A stretch of 64,000 nucleotides of DNA from Streptomyces durocortorensis (lineage in GTDB: Bacteria > Actinomycetota > Actinomycetes > Streptomycetales > Streptomycetaceae), in assembly GCF_031760065.1 (NCBI RefSeq), contig NZ_CP134500.1:5828001-5892000 (forward strand), read 5' to 3'. Positions 10,676-17,533 of this stretch are shown here, piece after piece. Each line of letters opens with the position of its first letter. Position 1 is the first letter of the stretch. The notes under the pieces were generated by a model. That model ran no database searches. It saw nothing but the letters and a program-made list of their open reading frames with translations, and had not been told where the DNA came from. Made by a program: the position numbers and the translations under genes.

Positions 10676-12157
10676 ATGCCCGAACGCCGTACCGTCGCCC
10701 TTGTCACTCTTGGCTGCGCCCGTAACGAGGTGGACTCGGAGGAGCTTGCAGGCCGCTTGGCAGCGGACGGCTGGGACCTCGTCGAGGATGCCTCCGACGC
10801 GGATGTCGCAGTCGTCAACACCTGTGGGTTCGTCGAAGCCGCCAAGAAGGACTCCGTCGACGCCCTGCTCGAAGCCAACGATCTCAAGGACCATGGCCGC
10901 ACCCAGGCCGTCGTCGCCGTCGGCTGCATGGCCGAGCGCTACGGCAAGGACCTCGCCGAGGCCCTGCCGGAGGCGGACGGCGTCCTCGGATTTGACGACT
11001 ACGCCGACATCTCCGACCGGCTCCAGACCATCCTCAACGGCGGCATCCACGCCTCGCACACCCCGCGCGACCGCCGCAAGCTGCTGCCGATCAGCCCCGC
11101 CGAGCGGCAGGACGCCGCTGTGGCGCTGCCCGGCCACGCCCAGGAGACGCCCGCCCCCGCCCCCGAGGACCTTCCCGAAGGCGTCGCCCCGGTCTCCGGA
11201 CCGCGGGCACCGCTGCGCCGCAGACTCGGCACCAGCCCCGTCGCCTCGGTGAAGCTCGCCTCCGGCTGCGACCGCCGCTGCTCCTTCTGCGCCATCCCCT
11301 CCTTCCGCGGATCGTTCATCTCGCGGCGCCCCTCGGACGTGCTCCAGGAGACCCGCTGGCTGGCCGAGCAGGGCGTCAAGGAGGTCATGCTCGTCTCCGA
11401 GAACAACACCTCCTACGGCAAGGACCTCGGCGACATCCGGCTGCTGGAGACCCTGCTGCCGGAGCTGGCCGACGTGGACGGCATCGAGCGCATCCGGGTC
11501 AGCTACCTCCAGCCCGCCGAGATGCGCCCCGGGCTCATCGACGTCCTCACCTCGACGCCGAAGGTCGCCCCGTACTTCGACCTCTCTTTCCAGCACTCCG
11601 CCCCGGGTGTGCTGCGCGCGATGCGCCGCTTCGGCGACACCGACCGCTTCCTGGAGCTCCTGGACACCATCCGGAGCAAGGCACCCCAGGCCGGCGCCCG
11701 CTCCAACTTCATCGTCGGCTTCCCCGGCGAGACCGAGGCGGACCTCGCCGAGCTGGAACGCTTCCTCACCGGCGCCCGCCTCGACGCGATCGGCGTCTTC
11801 GGCTACTCCGACGAGGAGGGCACCGAGGCGGTCGGCTACGAGAACAAGCTCGACGCCGACGTCATCGCGGAGCGCCTCGCCCACATCTCCCAGCTGGCCG
11901 AGGAGCTGACCTCGCAGCGGGCGGAGGAGCGCATCGGGGAGACCCTCCAGGTGCTGGTGGAGTCCGTCGAGTCGGAGGAGGACGGCGAGGTCGCCATCGG
12001 GCGCGCGGCCCATCAGGCCCCCGAAACGGATGGCCAGGTGGTCTTCACCACACGCGAGGGGCTCGTGCCGGGCCGTATGGTCGAGGCAAAGGCAGTGGGC
12101 ACCGAGGGAGTCGACCTGGTGGCCGAACACCACGAGCTTGCGGAGGCAGCCAGATGA
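10676..12157 (+). CDS. rimO: Ribosomal protein S12 methylthiotransferase RimO
   Basis: A 493-aa radical-SAM enzyme that adds a methylthio group to an aspartate of ribosomal protein S12. The N-terminal UPF0004 domain carries the second-cluster cysteines Cys14, Cys50 and Cys84. The radical-SAM CxxxCxxC is Cys198/202/205 ([13 protein letters not shown]). A C-terminal TRAM domain (about 420-485) would bind the substrate. The opening [10 protein letters not shown] is typical of RimO, whereas the MiaB in this window begins YGCQMN, so the two paralogues can be told apart. An insertion at about 130-190 is Pro/Ala-rich. The stop overlaps the pgsA start (ATGA at 12154), so the two are translationally coupled. 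Confidence 0.92.
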   Translation: MPERRTVALVTLGCARNEVDSEELAGRLAADGWDLVEDASDADVAVVNTCGFVEAAKKDSVDALLEANDLKDHGRTQAVVAVGCMAERYGKDLAEALPEADGVLGFDDYADISDRLQTILNGGIHASHTPRDRRKLLPISPAERQDAAVALPGHAQETPAPAPEDLPEGVAPVSGPRAPLRRRLGTSPVASVKLASGCDRRCSFCAIPSFRGSFISRRPSDVLQETRWLAEQGVKEVMLVSENNTSYGKDLGDIRLLETLLPELADVDGIERIRVSYLQPAEMRPGLIDVLTSTPKVAPYFDLSFQHSAPGVLRAMRRFGDTDRFLELLDTIRSKAPQAGARSNFIVGFPGETEADLAELERFLTGARLDAIGVFGYSDEEGTEAVGYENKLDADVIAERLAHISQLAEELTSQRAEERIGETLQVLVESVESEEDGEVAIGRAAHQAPETDGQVVFTTREGLVPGRMVEAKAVGTEGVDLVAEHHELAEAAR

Positions 12158-12978
12158 CCGGAGTCCCGGCATCCGCGGCAGGCGGCTCCGGCGCGAGGCC
12201 GGTCCGCGGCGGCAAGCTGGGCACTGCGGCCGTCAACCAGGCCAGCCTGTGGAACATCGCCAACATCCTGACCATGGTGCGGCTGCTGCTCGTGCCCGGA
12301 TTCGTCCTGCTGCTGTTCCACAACGGCGGATACGACCCGGTCTGGCGCTCCTTCGCCTGGGCGGCCTTCGCCATCGCGATGATCACCGACCTGTTCGACG
12401 GGCATCTGGCACGGACGTACAACCTTGTCACGGACTTCGGGAAGATCGCCGACCCGATCGCCGACAAAGCGATCATGGGTGCGGCGCTGGTCTCGCTGTC
12501 CGTCCTGGGTGATCTGCCCTGGTGGATCACCGGGGTCATCATCGCCCGTGAGCTGGGCATCACGCTGATGCGGTTCTGGGTCATCCGGCATGCGGTGATC
12601 CCGGCCAGCAGAGGCGGCAAGCTGAAGACCCTCGCGCAGGGAACGGCGGCCGGGATGTACGTCCTGGTCCTCACGGGACCGCTGGCGACCTTGCGCTTCT
12701 GGGTGATGATGGTCGCCGTCGTGCTGACGGTCGTCACCGGACTCGACTACGTACGCCAGGCCGTCGGCCTGCGCCGCAAGGGCCTCGCCGCCGAGCGTGC
12801 CGCCGCAGCCGAGCGGGCGCAGCAGACGACGGAGGCGCTGGAAGCGGCCGGGATGGCCGGTGCGGCCTCCGGGGCAAGTGCGACGGATGTGCGGGGAGCA
12901 CGGGGAGCACGGGGAGCACGGGGAGCACGGGGAGCACACGGAGCCGAGGCGCGGGACGCCGCGGAGGCCGAACGGTGA
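12154..12978 (+). CDS. pgsA: CDP-diacylglycerol-glycerol-3-phosphate phosphatidyltransferase
   Basis: A 274-aa membrane enzyme that makes phosphatidylglycerophosphate, the first step to phosphatidylglycerol and cardiolipin. The CDP-alcohol phosphotransferase signature is complete: DLFDGHLAR, then G, then D-x3-D (DPIAD). There are about five to six membrane segments between residues 35 and 205. The last 70 residues are Ala/Arg-rich, not part of the family core, and contain RGA tripeptides encoded by a perfect 9-bp tandem repeat (12893-12937). It overlaps rimO by ATGA and cinA by GTGA, forming a tight rimO-pgsA-cinA operon. Confidence 0.9.
   Translation: MTGVPASAAGGSGARPVRGGKLGTAAVNQASLWNIANILTMVRLLLVPGFVLLLFHNGGYDPVWRSFAWAAFAIAMITDLFDGHLARTYNLVTDFGKIADPIADKAIMGAALVSLSVLGDLPWWITGVIIARELGITLMRFWVIRHAVIPASRGGKLKTLAQGTAAGMYVLVLTGPLATLRFWVMMVAVVLTVVTGLDYVRQAVGLRRKGLAAERAAAAERAQQTTEALEAAGMAGAASGASATDVRGARGARGARGARGAHGAEARDAAEAER
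12893..12937 (+). repeat. Five perfect 9-bp repeats in the pgsA tail
   Basis: GGGGAGCAC occurs five times head to tail without a mismatch. The unit length is a multiple of three, so copy-number change would keep pgsA in frame and only lengthen an Arg-Gly-Ala tail. Confidence 0.95.
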
Positions 12979-13484
12979 CAGCCGCGGCCCAGGTGCTGCG
13001 CCTGCTCGCGGAACACGGACGGACCCTCGCCGTCGCCGAATCGCTGACGGGCGGCCTGGTGGCCGCCGAGCTCACGGCCGTACCCGGTGCTTCGCGGTCT
13101 TTCCGGGGATCGGTGACGGCGTACGCCACCGGCCTCAAGCGGGAGGTGCTGGGGGTCGACGGGGGCCTTCTGGCGGAGCGCGGAGCCGTTGACCCCGAGG
13201 TCGCACGGCAGATGGCGGCCGGGGTCCGCCGTGTTCTCGGCGCGGACTGGGGGATCTCCACCACGGGCGTCGCGGGTCCGGAACCACAGGACGGACAGCC
13301 GGTCGGCACGGTCTACGTTGCCGTGGCGGGACCCTCCGGCATCGAGAAAGTGAGCGCTCTGCGGTTGAATGGTGAGAGGGCGGATATCCGTAGAGAGAGT
13401 GTGCGAAGCGTCCTCGAACTGCTCGCGAGCGAACTCGGTGAGAATGCGCGGGCACAGGATACGGAACAGAACGGGGGGAATTGA
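12975..13484 (+). CDS. cinA: CinA C-terminal type nicotinamide-nucleotide amidohydrolase
   Basis: A 169-aa protein equal to the stand-alone C-terminal domain of CinA (PncC), which deamidates nicotinamide mononucleotide in pyridine-nucleotide salvage. Family motifs are clear: AESLTGGLVAAELT near the N terminus, FRGSVTAYATGLKREVLGV, and STTGVAGPEPQDGQPVGTV. The N-terminal MoaB/MogA-like half of full CinA is absent, which is normal for this size class. GTG 12975 overlaps the pgsA stop. Confidence 0.9.
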   Translation: MTAAAQVLRLLAEHGRTLAVAESLTGGLVAAELTAVPGASRSFRGSVTAYATGLKREVLGVDGGLLAERGAVDPEVARQMAAGVRRVLGADWGISTTGVAGPEPQDGQPVGTVYVAVAGPSGIEKVSALRLNGERADIRRESVRSVLELLASELGENARAQDTEQNGGN

Positions 13485-13593
13485 TGTTTGCAGCCCTGAG
13501 TGAACACGACATCGCTCCCCGCACGGCCGCAGCACAAGGCGGTACGGTAGGGCGTGAAGGATGCGGCTACGCGGTCCGAGGAGGGAGCCACCG

Positions 13594-13977
13594 ATGATTC
13601 TGCTCCGTCGCCTGCTGGGTGACGTGCTGCGTCGGCAGCGCCAGCGCCAAGGCCGTACTCTGCGCGAAGTCTCCTCGTCCGCCCGGGTCTCGCTCGGTTA
13701 TCTCTCCGAGGTGGAGCGGGGGCAGAAGGAGGCATCCTCCGAGCTGCTCTCCGCGATTTGCGACGCGCTTGACGTACGGATGTCCGAGCTCATGCGTGAG
13801 GTGAGCGATGAGCTCTCGCTCGCTGAGCTGGCCGAGTCGGCAGCTGCCAGTGATCCGGTCCCAGTACCGGTTCGTCCCATGCTCAATTCCGTCTCCGTGT
13901 CGTCGGTCGCAGGTGTGCCGTCGGGACGGGTGACCATCAAGGCGCCCGCGGAAGCGGTGGACGTCGTCGCCGCCTGA
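13594..13977 (+). CDS. clgR: Clp-gene transcriptional activator ClgR
   Basis: A 127-aa DNA-binding protein with an Xre/Cro-type helix-turn-helix (about residues 10-65, including [21 protein letters not shown]). In actinobacteria ClgR activates clpP1P2, clpC and lon. The C terminus is VVAA; published Streptomyces work shows that terminal Ala-Ala of ClgR acts as a ClpP degradation signal, so the feedback degron appears intact. ATG 13594 is preceded by GAGGAGGGAG at the right distance, so the in-frame ATG at 13561 is less likely. It follows cinA by 109 bp, as in mycobacteria where clgR sits next to pgsA. Confidence 0.92.
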   Translation: MILLRRLLGDVLRRQRQRQGRTLREVSSSARVSLGYLSEVERGQKEASSELLSAICDALDVRMSELMREVSDELSLAELAESAAASDPVPVPVRPMLNSVSVSSVAGVPSGRVTIKAPAEAVDVVAA

Positions 13978-14002
13978 TCCACGCGGCACTCGCACGACCG
14001 GA

Positions 14003-14036
14003 GTCCCGGTCGGCCCCTATCGGGGTCGGCCGGGAC
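14003..14036 (+). terminator. Strong hairpin terminator after clgR
   Basis: GTCCCGGTCGGCCCC (14003-14017) pairs with GGGGTCGGCCGGGAC (14022-14036) over 15 bp with two G-U pairs and a TATC loop, followed by TTCTGCGTTT. It lies 25 bp after the clgR stop. Confidence 0.85.
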
Positions 14037-14115
14037 TTCTGCGTTTCGGGGGTGTGGGGGCGTGTGAGCTCTCCATCAGTGGGCACACGGAGGACAAGGC
14101 CCGAATGACCGCTTT

Positions 14116-14140
14116 GTTTCTTTTGTGCCATCGTGGGTGA
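14116..14140 (+). promoter_or_regulatory. Candidate SigB-like stress promoter of dpsC
   Basis: GTTT (14116-14119), 15 bp, then GGGTGA (14135-14140) resembles the Streptomyces SigB-type consensus GNNT-N14-16-GGGTAY with a mismatch in the last two bases. It lies about 60 bp upstream of dpsC. Confidence 0.3.
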
Positions 14141-14201
14141 TGCACCGAGGCGATCGGTCGAGACGGGTCAGTGAAGAGGCTGACGGATGGGAGAAGTGCA
14201 C

Positions 14202-14672
14202 ATGTCTGTGGTCAAGAGCACGTTGTCCGAGGGTGGTCTCAAGGTCGTGGGCACGGCGCTGCAAGGCGCCTTGGTAGACCTCGTGGACCTCTCCCTGGTG
14301 GCCAAACAGGTCCACTGGAACGTGGTCGGTCCGCGTTTCCGCTCTGTCCACCTTCAGCTGGACGACGTCGTCGTCACGGCCAGGCAGCACTCCGACACGG
14401 TCGCCGAGCGTGCCTCGGCGGTCGGGGTCAACCCGGACGGGCGCTCGGGCACGGTCGCCAAGGAGACCGCCATCGCGTCCGTGCCCGAGGGCTGGATCAA
14501 GGACACCGACGCCGTACGCATCCTGGTGGAGGCGCTGGGTGTGGTCATCGGCAGGATGCGGGAGCGCATCGAAGCGACCGACGAGCCGGACCCGGTCACC
14601 CAGGACCTGCTGATCGCGCTGACGGCAGACCTCGAAAAGCACGCGTGGATGTTCCAGGCGGAAAGCGCCTGA
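14202..14672 (+). CDS. dpsC: Dps-family ferritin-like protein (DpsC type)
   Basis: A 156-aa Dps miniferritin that oxidises and stores iron and can bind the nucleoid. The ferroxidase-site pattern is present: KQVHWNVVGPRFRSVH, LQLDD and DTVAERASAVG, giving His, Asp and Glu ligands shared across subunits. ATG 14202 (MSVVKST) is chosen over ATG 14187 because GGGAGAAG (14189-14196) sits inside the longer version at ideal distance. In S. coelicolor the Dps gene in this position is dpsC. A hairpin separates it from clgR, and a CsbD-like stress gene follows. Confidence 0.9.
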   Translation: MSVVKSTLSEGGLKVVGTALQGALVDLVDLSLVAKQVHWNVVGPRFRSVHLQLDDVVVTARQHSDTVAERASAVGVNPDGRSGTVAKETAIASVPEGWIKDTDAVRILVEALGVVIGRMRERIEATDEPDPVTQDLLIALTADLEKHAWMFQAESA

Positions 14673-14699
14673 CGGTGAACGTCCGGCACGAAGACCGAG

Positions 14700-14800
14700 C
14701 CGATCCGGGGGGGCGACCCGGGAGGGAAGGCCGACCCGGCAGGGAAGGTCGATCCGGGGGGAAGGTCGATCCGAGTGGAAAGCCGATCCGAGTGGAAGGG
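14700..14800 (+). repeat. About six degenerate 17-18 bp repeats between dpsC and csbD-like gene
   Basis: Units of the form CCGATCCGGNGGGAAGG follow one another from 14700 to 14800 with point differences (GACCCGG/GATCCGG, GGGGG/GAGTG). The strand is purine-rich and ends in the AAGGGAG that serves as ribosome site of the next gene. Confidence 0.85.
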
Positions 14801-14809
14801 AGCGACATC

Positions 14810-15004
14810 GTGAGTGGTGACAGCGCCATGGACAAGCTCAAGGGCAAGGGCAAGGAAGTCGTCGGCAAGCTGACCGGCGACCGCCGCAAGGAGGCCGAGG
14901 GCAAGACCGATCAGGTCAAGGGCCGGGCCAAGGAAGCGATGGACGAGGCCGGTGACCGGGCGGAGGGTGTCAAGGACTCCCTGCGCCGGGACGACGAAGG
15001 CTAG
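14810..15004 (+). CDS. CsbD-like stress protein
   Basis: A 64-aa very hydrophilic Lys/Glu/Asp/Gly-rich protein (MDKLKGKGKEVVGKLTGD, then KTDQVKGRAKEAMDEAGDRAE), matching the CsbD family of small stress-induced proteins of unknown biochemical role. GTG 14810 has AAGGGAG upstream; the in-frame ATG at 14828 is the alternative start. In Gram-positives csbD-like genes usually belong to general-stress regulons, fitting its place behind dpsC. A perfect hairpin follows. Confidence 0.82.
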   Translation: MSGDSAMDKLKGKGKEVVGKLTGDRRKEAEGKTDQVKGRAKEAMDEAGDRAEGVKDSLRRDDEG

Positions 15005-15115
15005 GTCCGGGCGGCGAAGGTGCGCCGGACGGCGAAGGCTGTTCGGGCGGCGGAGGTTGGGTCCGCGAGCGCCTTGTGCTGTGGGCGCTCACGTGACCGG
15101 CCTTCTAGGGCTGTC

Positions 15116-15142
15116 GTACCCCCGCCGTTTCGGCGGGGGTAC
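15116..15142 (+). terminator. Perfect 12-bp hairpin terminator after csbD-like gene
   Basis: GTACCCCCGCCG (15116-15127) and CGGCGGGGGTAC (15131-15142) are perfectly complementary with a TTT loop. It lies 112 bp after the csbD-like stop. Confidence 0.85.
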
Positions 15143-15237
15143 TCCTGTGTGGGTGGTCCTTCGGTCGGACGTTCTGGATGCACCGGCGCCCGGGCCAGGG
15201 GAAACTGCCGGAAAGGACGTCGGCCGCGGGAGGCGCC

Positions 15238-15555
15238 ATGGGACGGCGGTGGGTGCCGGCGGTGGCCCTCGGCGGGCTGTGGTGGTGGGCAATCCTGCGG
15301 GTGGTTCTGCGTCCCGAGCAGGCGGGGCTGGTGGAGGGCGCGGTGGCGGCGGGCGGCTGGGGGCTGAGCCTGTTGCCGGTCCATGTGGCGTCGGTCGTCT
15401 CCGTGGACCGGGCCGGGGGGCGGGAGGGCGCCGGGCCCGCGGGCGGCCGGGCGCGGTCTGCGCGGCCTGGCGGAGCGCTGACCGGGGTCCTCGCCAGGGC
15501 CTTTACCAGGGCATGGCGACGCCGCCGTTCGGGCGGAGGATCTGACCGGTCATGA
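15238..15555 (+). CDS. Possible small membrane protein
   Basis: A 105-aa frame from ATG 15238, with GGGAGGCGCC just upstream. The N-terminal half has two hydrophobic stretches (about residues 6-23, rich in Trp, and 35-53); the C-terminal half is Arg/Gly-rich and could be chance sequence. It ends inside the 3' end of the convergent SDR gene (about 50 bp overlap), which lowers confidence. No family is recognised. Confidence 0.4.
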   Translation: MGRRWVPAVALGGLWWWAILRVVLRPEQAGLVEGAVAAGGWGLSLLPVHVASVVSVDRAGGREGAGPAGGRARSARPGGALTGVLARAFTRAWRRRRSGGGSDRS

Positions 15556-16273
15556 AGGCCGAGGCGTCCGAAGCCAGGTGAAGCACGGTGTGAGCGACGT
15601 CCTCGGGCTCCCCGACCCGGCCCAGCGGGGAGATCCGGGTCATCGCGGCCTCCGCCCGGCGCTGTCCGTCGGCATCGTGCCGGTCGGTCATCGGTGTACG
15701 GATCCAGCCGGGCGCGACTGCGTTCACCCGTATGGCGTGTGGGCCCAGCTCGGTGGCAAGGGTCTTGGTCAGCTGCACCACGGCTGCCTTGGCCGCGCTG
15801 TAGCAGAGCAGGCCCGGACTCGCGGAATCCACGGCGCCGGACGCCATCGTGATCAGCGAACCGGGGGCGGAGCGGGCCGTCATGGAGTGTGCCACCTCCT
15901 GGCAGGCGTACAGCACTCCCTTGAAGTTGACCGCCAGCACCCGGTCCAGGTCCTCGTCCGTCGTCTCCAGCACGCTGCTGGTGTGCATGATCCCGGCCAC
16001 CGCGACCAGGATGTCGAGGTGCCCTGCCGCTGCGACGGCCGCGCGGACCTGATCGCGGTCGGTGATATCGAGGGGGTGGGTGCGGGCGCTGCCCCCTGCG
16101 CCGGTGACCAGGTCGTACGTCCGGCGCAGACCGGTCTCGTCGCGGTCCGCGCAGTGCACCACGGCTCCGGCCTCCGCGAGCAGCAGGGCGCTCGCCCGGC
16201 CGATGCCGCTCGCCGCACCGGTGACGAACGCGGAGCGGCCCGTGAGGTCGTACGCGGAGAGAGACAGAGGCAT
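15503..16273 (-). CDS. Short-chain dehydrogenase/reductase
   Basis: A 256-aa classical SDR oxidoreductase. It has the NAD(P)-binding motif TGAASGIG (residues about 15-22), the NxAG-equivalent VAGI, the catalytic YSAAK and the downstream PGWIRTPM. Asp in HCADRDE after the second strand suggests a preference for NAD(H). ATG 16273 is selected because a promoter-like TTGACG-N18-TACGGT ends six bases before it; the longer TTG start at 16309 overlaps that -35 box. The substrate cannot be read from the sequence. It stands alone on the minus strand, separated from nei2 by a 9-bp repeat tract. Confidence 0.85.
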   Translation of the reverse strand: MPLSLSAYDLTGRSAFVTGAASGIGRASALLLAEAGAVVHCADRDETGLRRTYDLVTGAGGSARTHPLDITDRDQVRAAVAAAGHLDILVAVAGIMHTSSVLETTDEDLDRVLAVNFKGVLYACQEVAHSMTARSAPGSLITMASGAVDSASPGLLCYSAAKAAVVQLTKTLATELGPHAIRVNAVAPGWIRTPMTDRHDADGQRRAEAAMTRISPLGRVGEPEDVAHTVLHLASDASAFMTGQILRPNGGVAMPW

Positions 16274-16279
16274 GACGGG

Positions 16280-16309
16280 ACCGTACGGCTGAATCTGACG
16301 ACCCGTCAA
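16280..16309 (-). promoter_or_regulatory. Promoter for a leaderless SDR mRNA
   Basis: On the minus strand TTGACG (16309-16304), an 18-bp spacer and TACGGT (16285-16280) are followed by only six bases before ATG 16273. This places the start point at or next to the A of ATG. Confidence 0.65.
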
Positions 16310-16317
16310 TGAGCTGG

Positions 16318-16410
16318 GTGGCCGTGGTGGCCGTGGTGGCCAGGGAGGCCGGGGTGGCCAGGGCGGTGAGGGCGGTGAGGGTGGTCAGGGCGGTGAGGGT
16401 GGTCAGGGGG
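16318..16410 (+). repeat. Degenerate 9-bp repeat tract between SDR and nei2
   Basis: Read on the plus strand, 9-bp units such as GTGGCCGTG, GTGGCCAGG, GCGGTGAGG and GTGGTCAGG run for about 90 bp with a 9-bp rhythm. The tract spans the space between the nei2 stop codon and the SDR promoter. Confidence 0.8.
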
Positions 16411-17254
16411 TTGGGCCCGATTGGCAGGCCGGGCACCAGAAGGTGGGGCGGTCGTCCTGGTCGGCCACGCGGATCGGGGTGCCGCAGCGCAGGCAGGGGC
16501 GCTGGGCCCGGCCGTAGACGTACAGCCGCTCCTGTACGCGGACGGGCGGCAGCGGACGCCGCTCGTCCGCGGTGGAGGGCGGGCTCGGTGCAGTGCGGAG
16601 CTCGGCGGTGATCGTGGTCGTGCGGGTGGGACGGGCGCGGTTGGCGTGCAGGAGCCGCTCGGCCAGCGTGATCAGCCGGGCCAGGGTGCCGTCCGGGAGG
16701 GCGTTCACCGGGAGCCAGGGAGTGACGCGGGCCAGGAAGCACAGCTCGCATTTGTAGACGTTGCCGATGCCCGCGAGATTGCGCTGATCCAGCAGCGCCT
16801 CCCCGACGGGGCGATCCGGTGCGGCCAGCAGCCGGTCCAGGGCGGGCCCGGGGTCCCAGTCGGGGCCCAGCAGATCCGGTCCCAGATGGCCCACGGCCCT
16901 GCTCTCCTCGCTGGTACGCAGCAGTTCGAGGATGGGGAGCCGATAGCCGACGGCTGTGTGCTCGGTGTTGGCGAGAATCGCACGGATCTGGTGCCCGGGG
17001 CCGCCCCGCCAGCGTTCTCCCGGTGCGTACACCCGCCATGCCCCGTCCATCCGGAGGTGGCTGTGCAGGGTGAGCCCGCCCTCGATGCGAGCCAGCAGAT
17101 GCTTGCCGCGTGCGGTGACGCCCAGCACGCCACGGCCGGTGAGGTCGGCGGTGGCGAACCGGGGGACACGCAGGTCGGACCGGGTCAGTACTCGTCCCGC
17201 CAGCGCTGCGTGCAGACGCGCGGCGGTCTGGAGGACGGTGTCTCCTTCGGGCAT
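16403..17254 (-). CDS. nei2: Nei2-type endonuclease VIII / Fpg-family DNA glycosylase
   Basis: A 283-aa base-excision-repair glycosylase and AP lyase. The mature N terminus PEGDTV supplies catalytic Pro and Glu and is the form seen in actinobacterial Nei2. The beta-clamp Lys is in ARGKHLL, the helix-two-turn-helix region has GIGNVYKCE, and a C-terminal zinc finger has the CLRCG and CPACQ cysteine pairs (CxxC-x16-CxxC). ATG 17254 must be the start because the N-terminal Pro is catalytic. GGAGG is only one base from the ATG, an unusually tight spacing. It is downstream of lhr on the same strand, across a tandem repeat array. Confidence 0.92.
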   Translation of the reverse strand: MPEGDTVLQTAARLHAALAGRVLTRSDLRVPRFATADLTGRGVLGVTARGKHLLARIEGGLTLHSHLRMDGAWRVYAPGERWRGGPGHQIRAILANTEHTAVGYRLPILELLRTSEESRAVGHLGPDLLGPDWDPGPALDRLLAAPDRPVGEALLDQRNLAGIGNVYKCELCFLARVTPWLPVNALPDGTLARLITLAERLLHANRARPTRTTTITAELRTAPSPPSTADERRPLPPVRVQERLYVYGRAQRPCLRCGTPIRVADQDDRPTFWCPACQSGPTP

Positions 17255-17269
17255 GCCTCCATGATGGGT

Positions 17270-17493
17270 GCGCCGGACCGCTCGTGCGCCGGACCGTTCG
17301 TGCGCCGGGTCACGCCTGCGCCGGGTCACGCCTGGGCCGGATCGTCCATGCGTCGGACAGCCCATGCGTTGGATCGCTCGCGCGCTGGGCCGGTTGTGCG
17401 TTGGGTTGTTCGCGCGCTGCGCCGGTTGTGCGCTCGACCGCTCGCGCGCTGGACTGTTCGTGCGTCGGATCGCTTGTGCGTCGACCCGCGCCC
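17270..17493 (+). repeat. 14 x 16-bp tandem repeat array between lhr and nei2
   Basis: Fourteen consecutive units of exactly 16 bp, each starting GCGYYG or a near variant: GCGCCGGACCGCTCGT (17270), GCGCCGGACCGTTCGT (17286), two copies of GCGCCGGGTCACGCCT (17302, 17318), and so on to 17493. Most units share the GCG start and a pyrimidine-rich TCG-T/C end. No indel breaks the register. Because 16 is not divisible by three, this is not a coding repeat. Confidence 0.95.
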
Positions 17494-17533
17494 GACCTGC
17501 GGCTGAGCACGGTCACGTCCCGGCGGCCGCGGG

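Noticed and set aside
13485..13593. A ClgR autoregulatory operator upstream of clgR
   Set aside because: Only a poor match (CGCTCCCCGCAC) to the published GTTCGC-N5-GCG type was seen, so I do not call it.
17270..17493. Reading the 16-bp array as a CRISPR
   Set aside because: Units are directly adjacent with no unique spacers, far too short for CRISPR repeats, and no cas genes are present.
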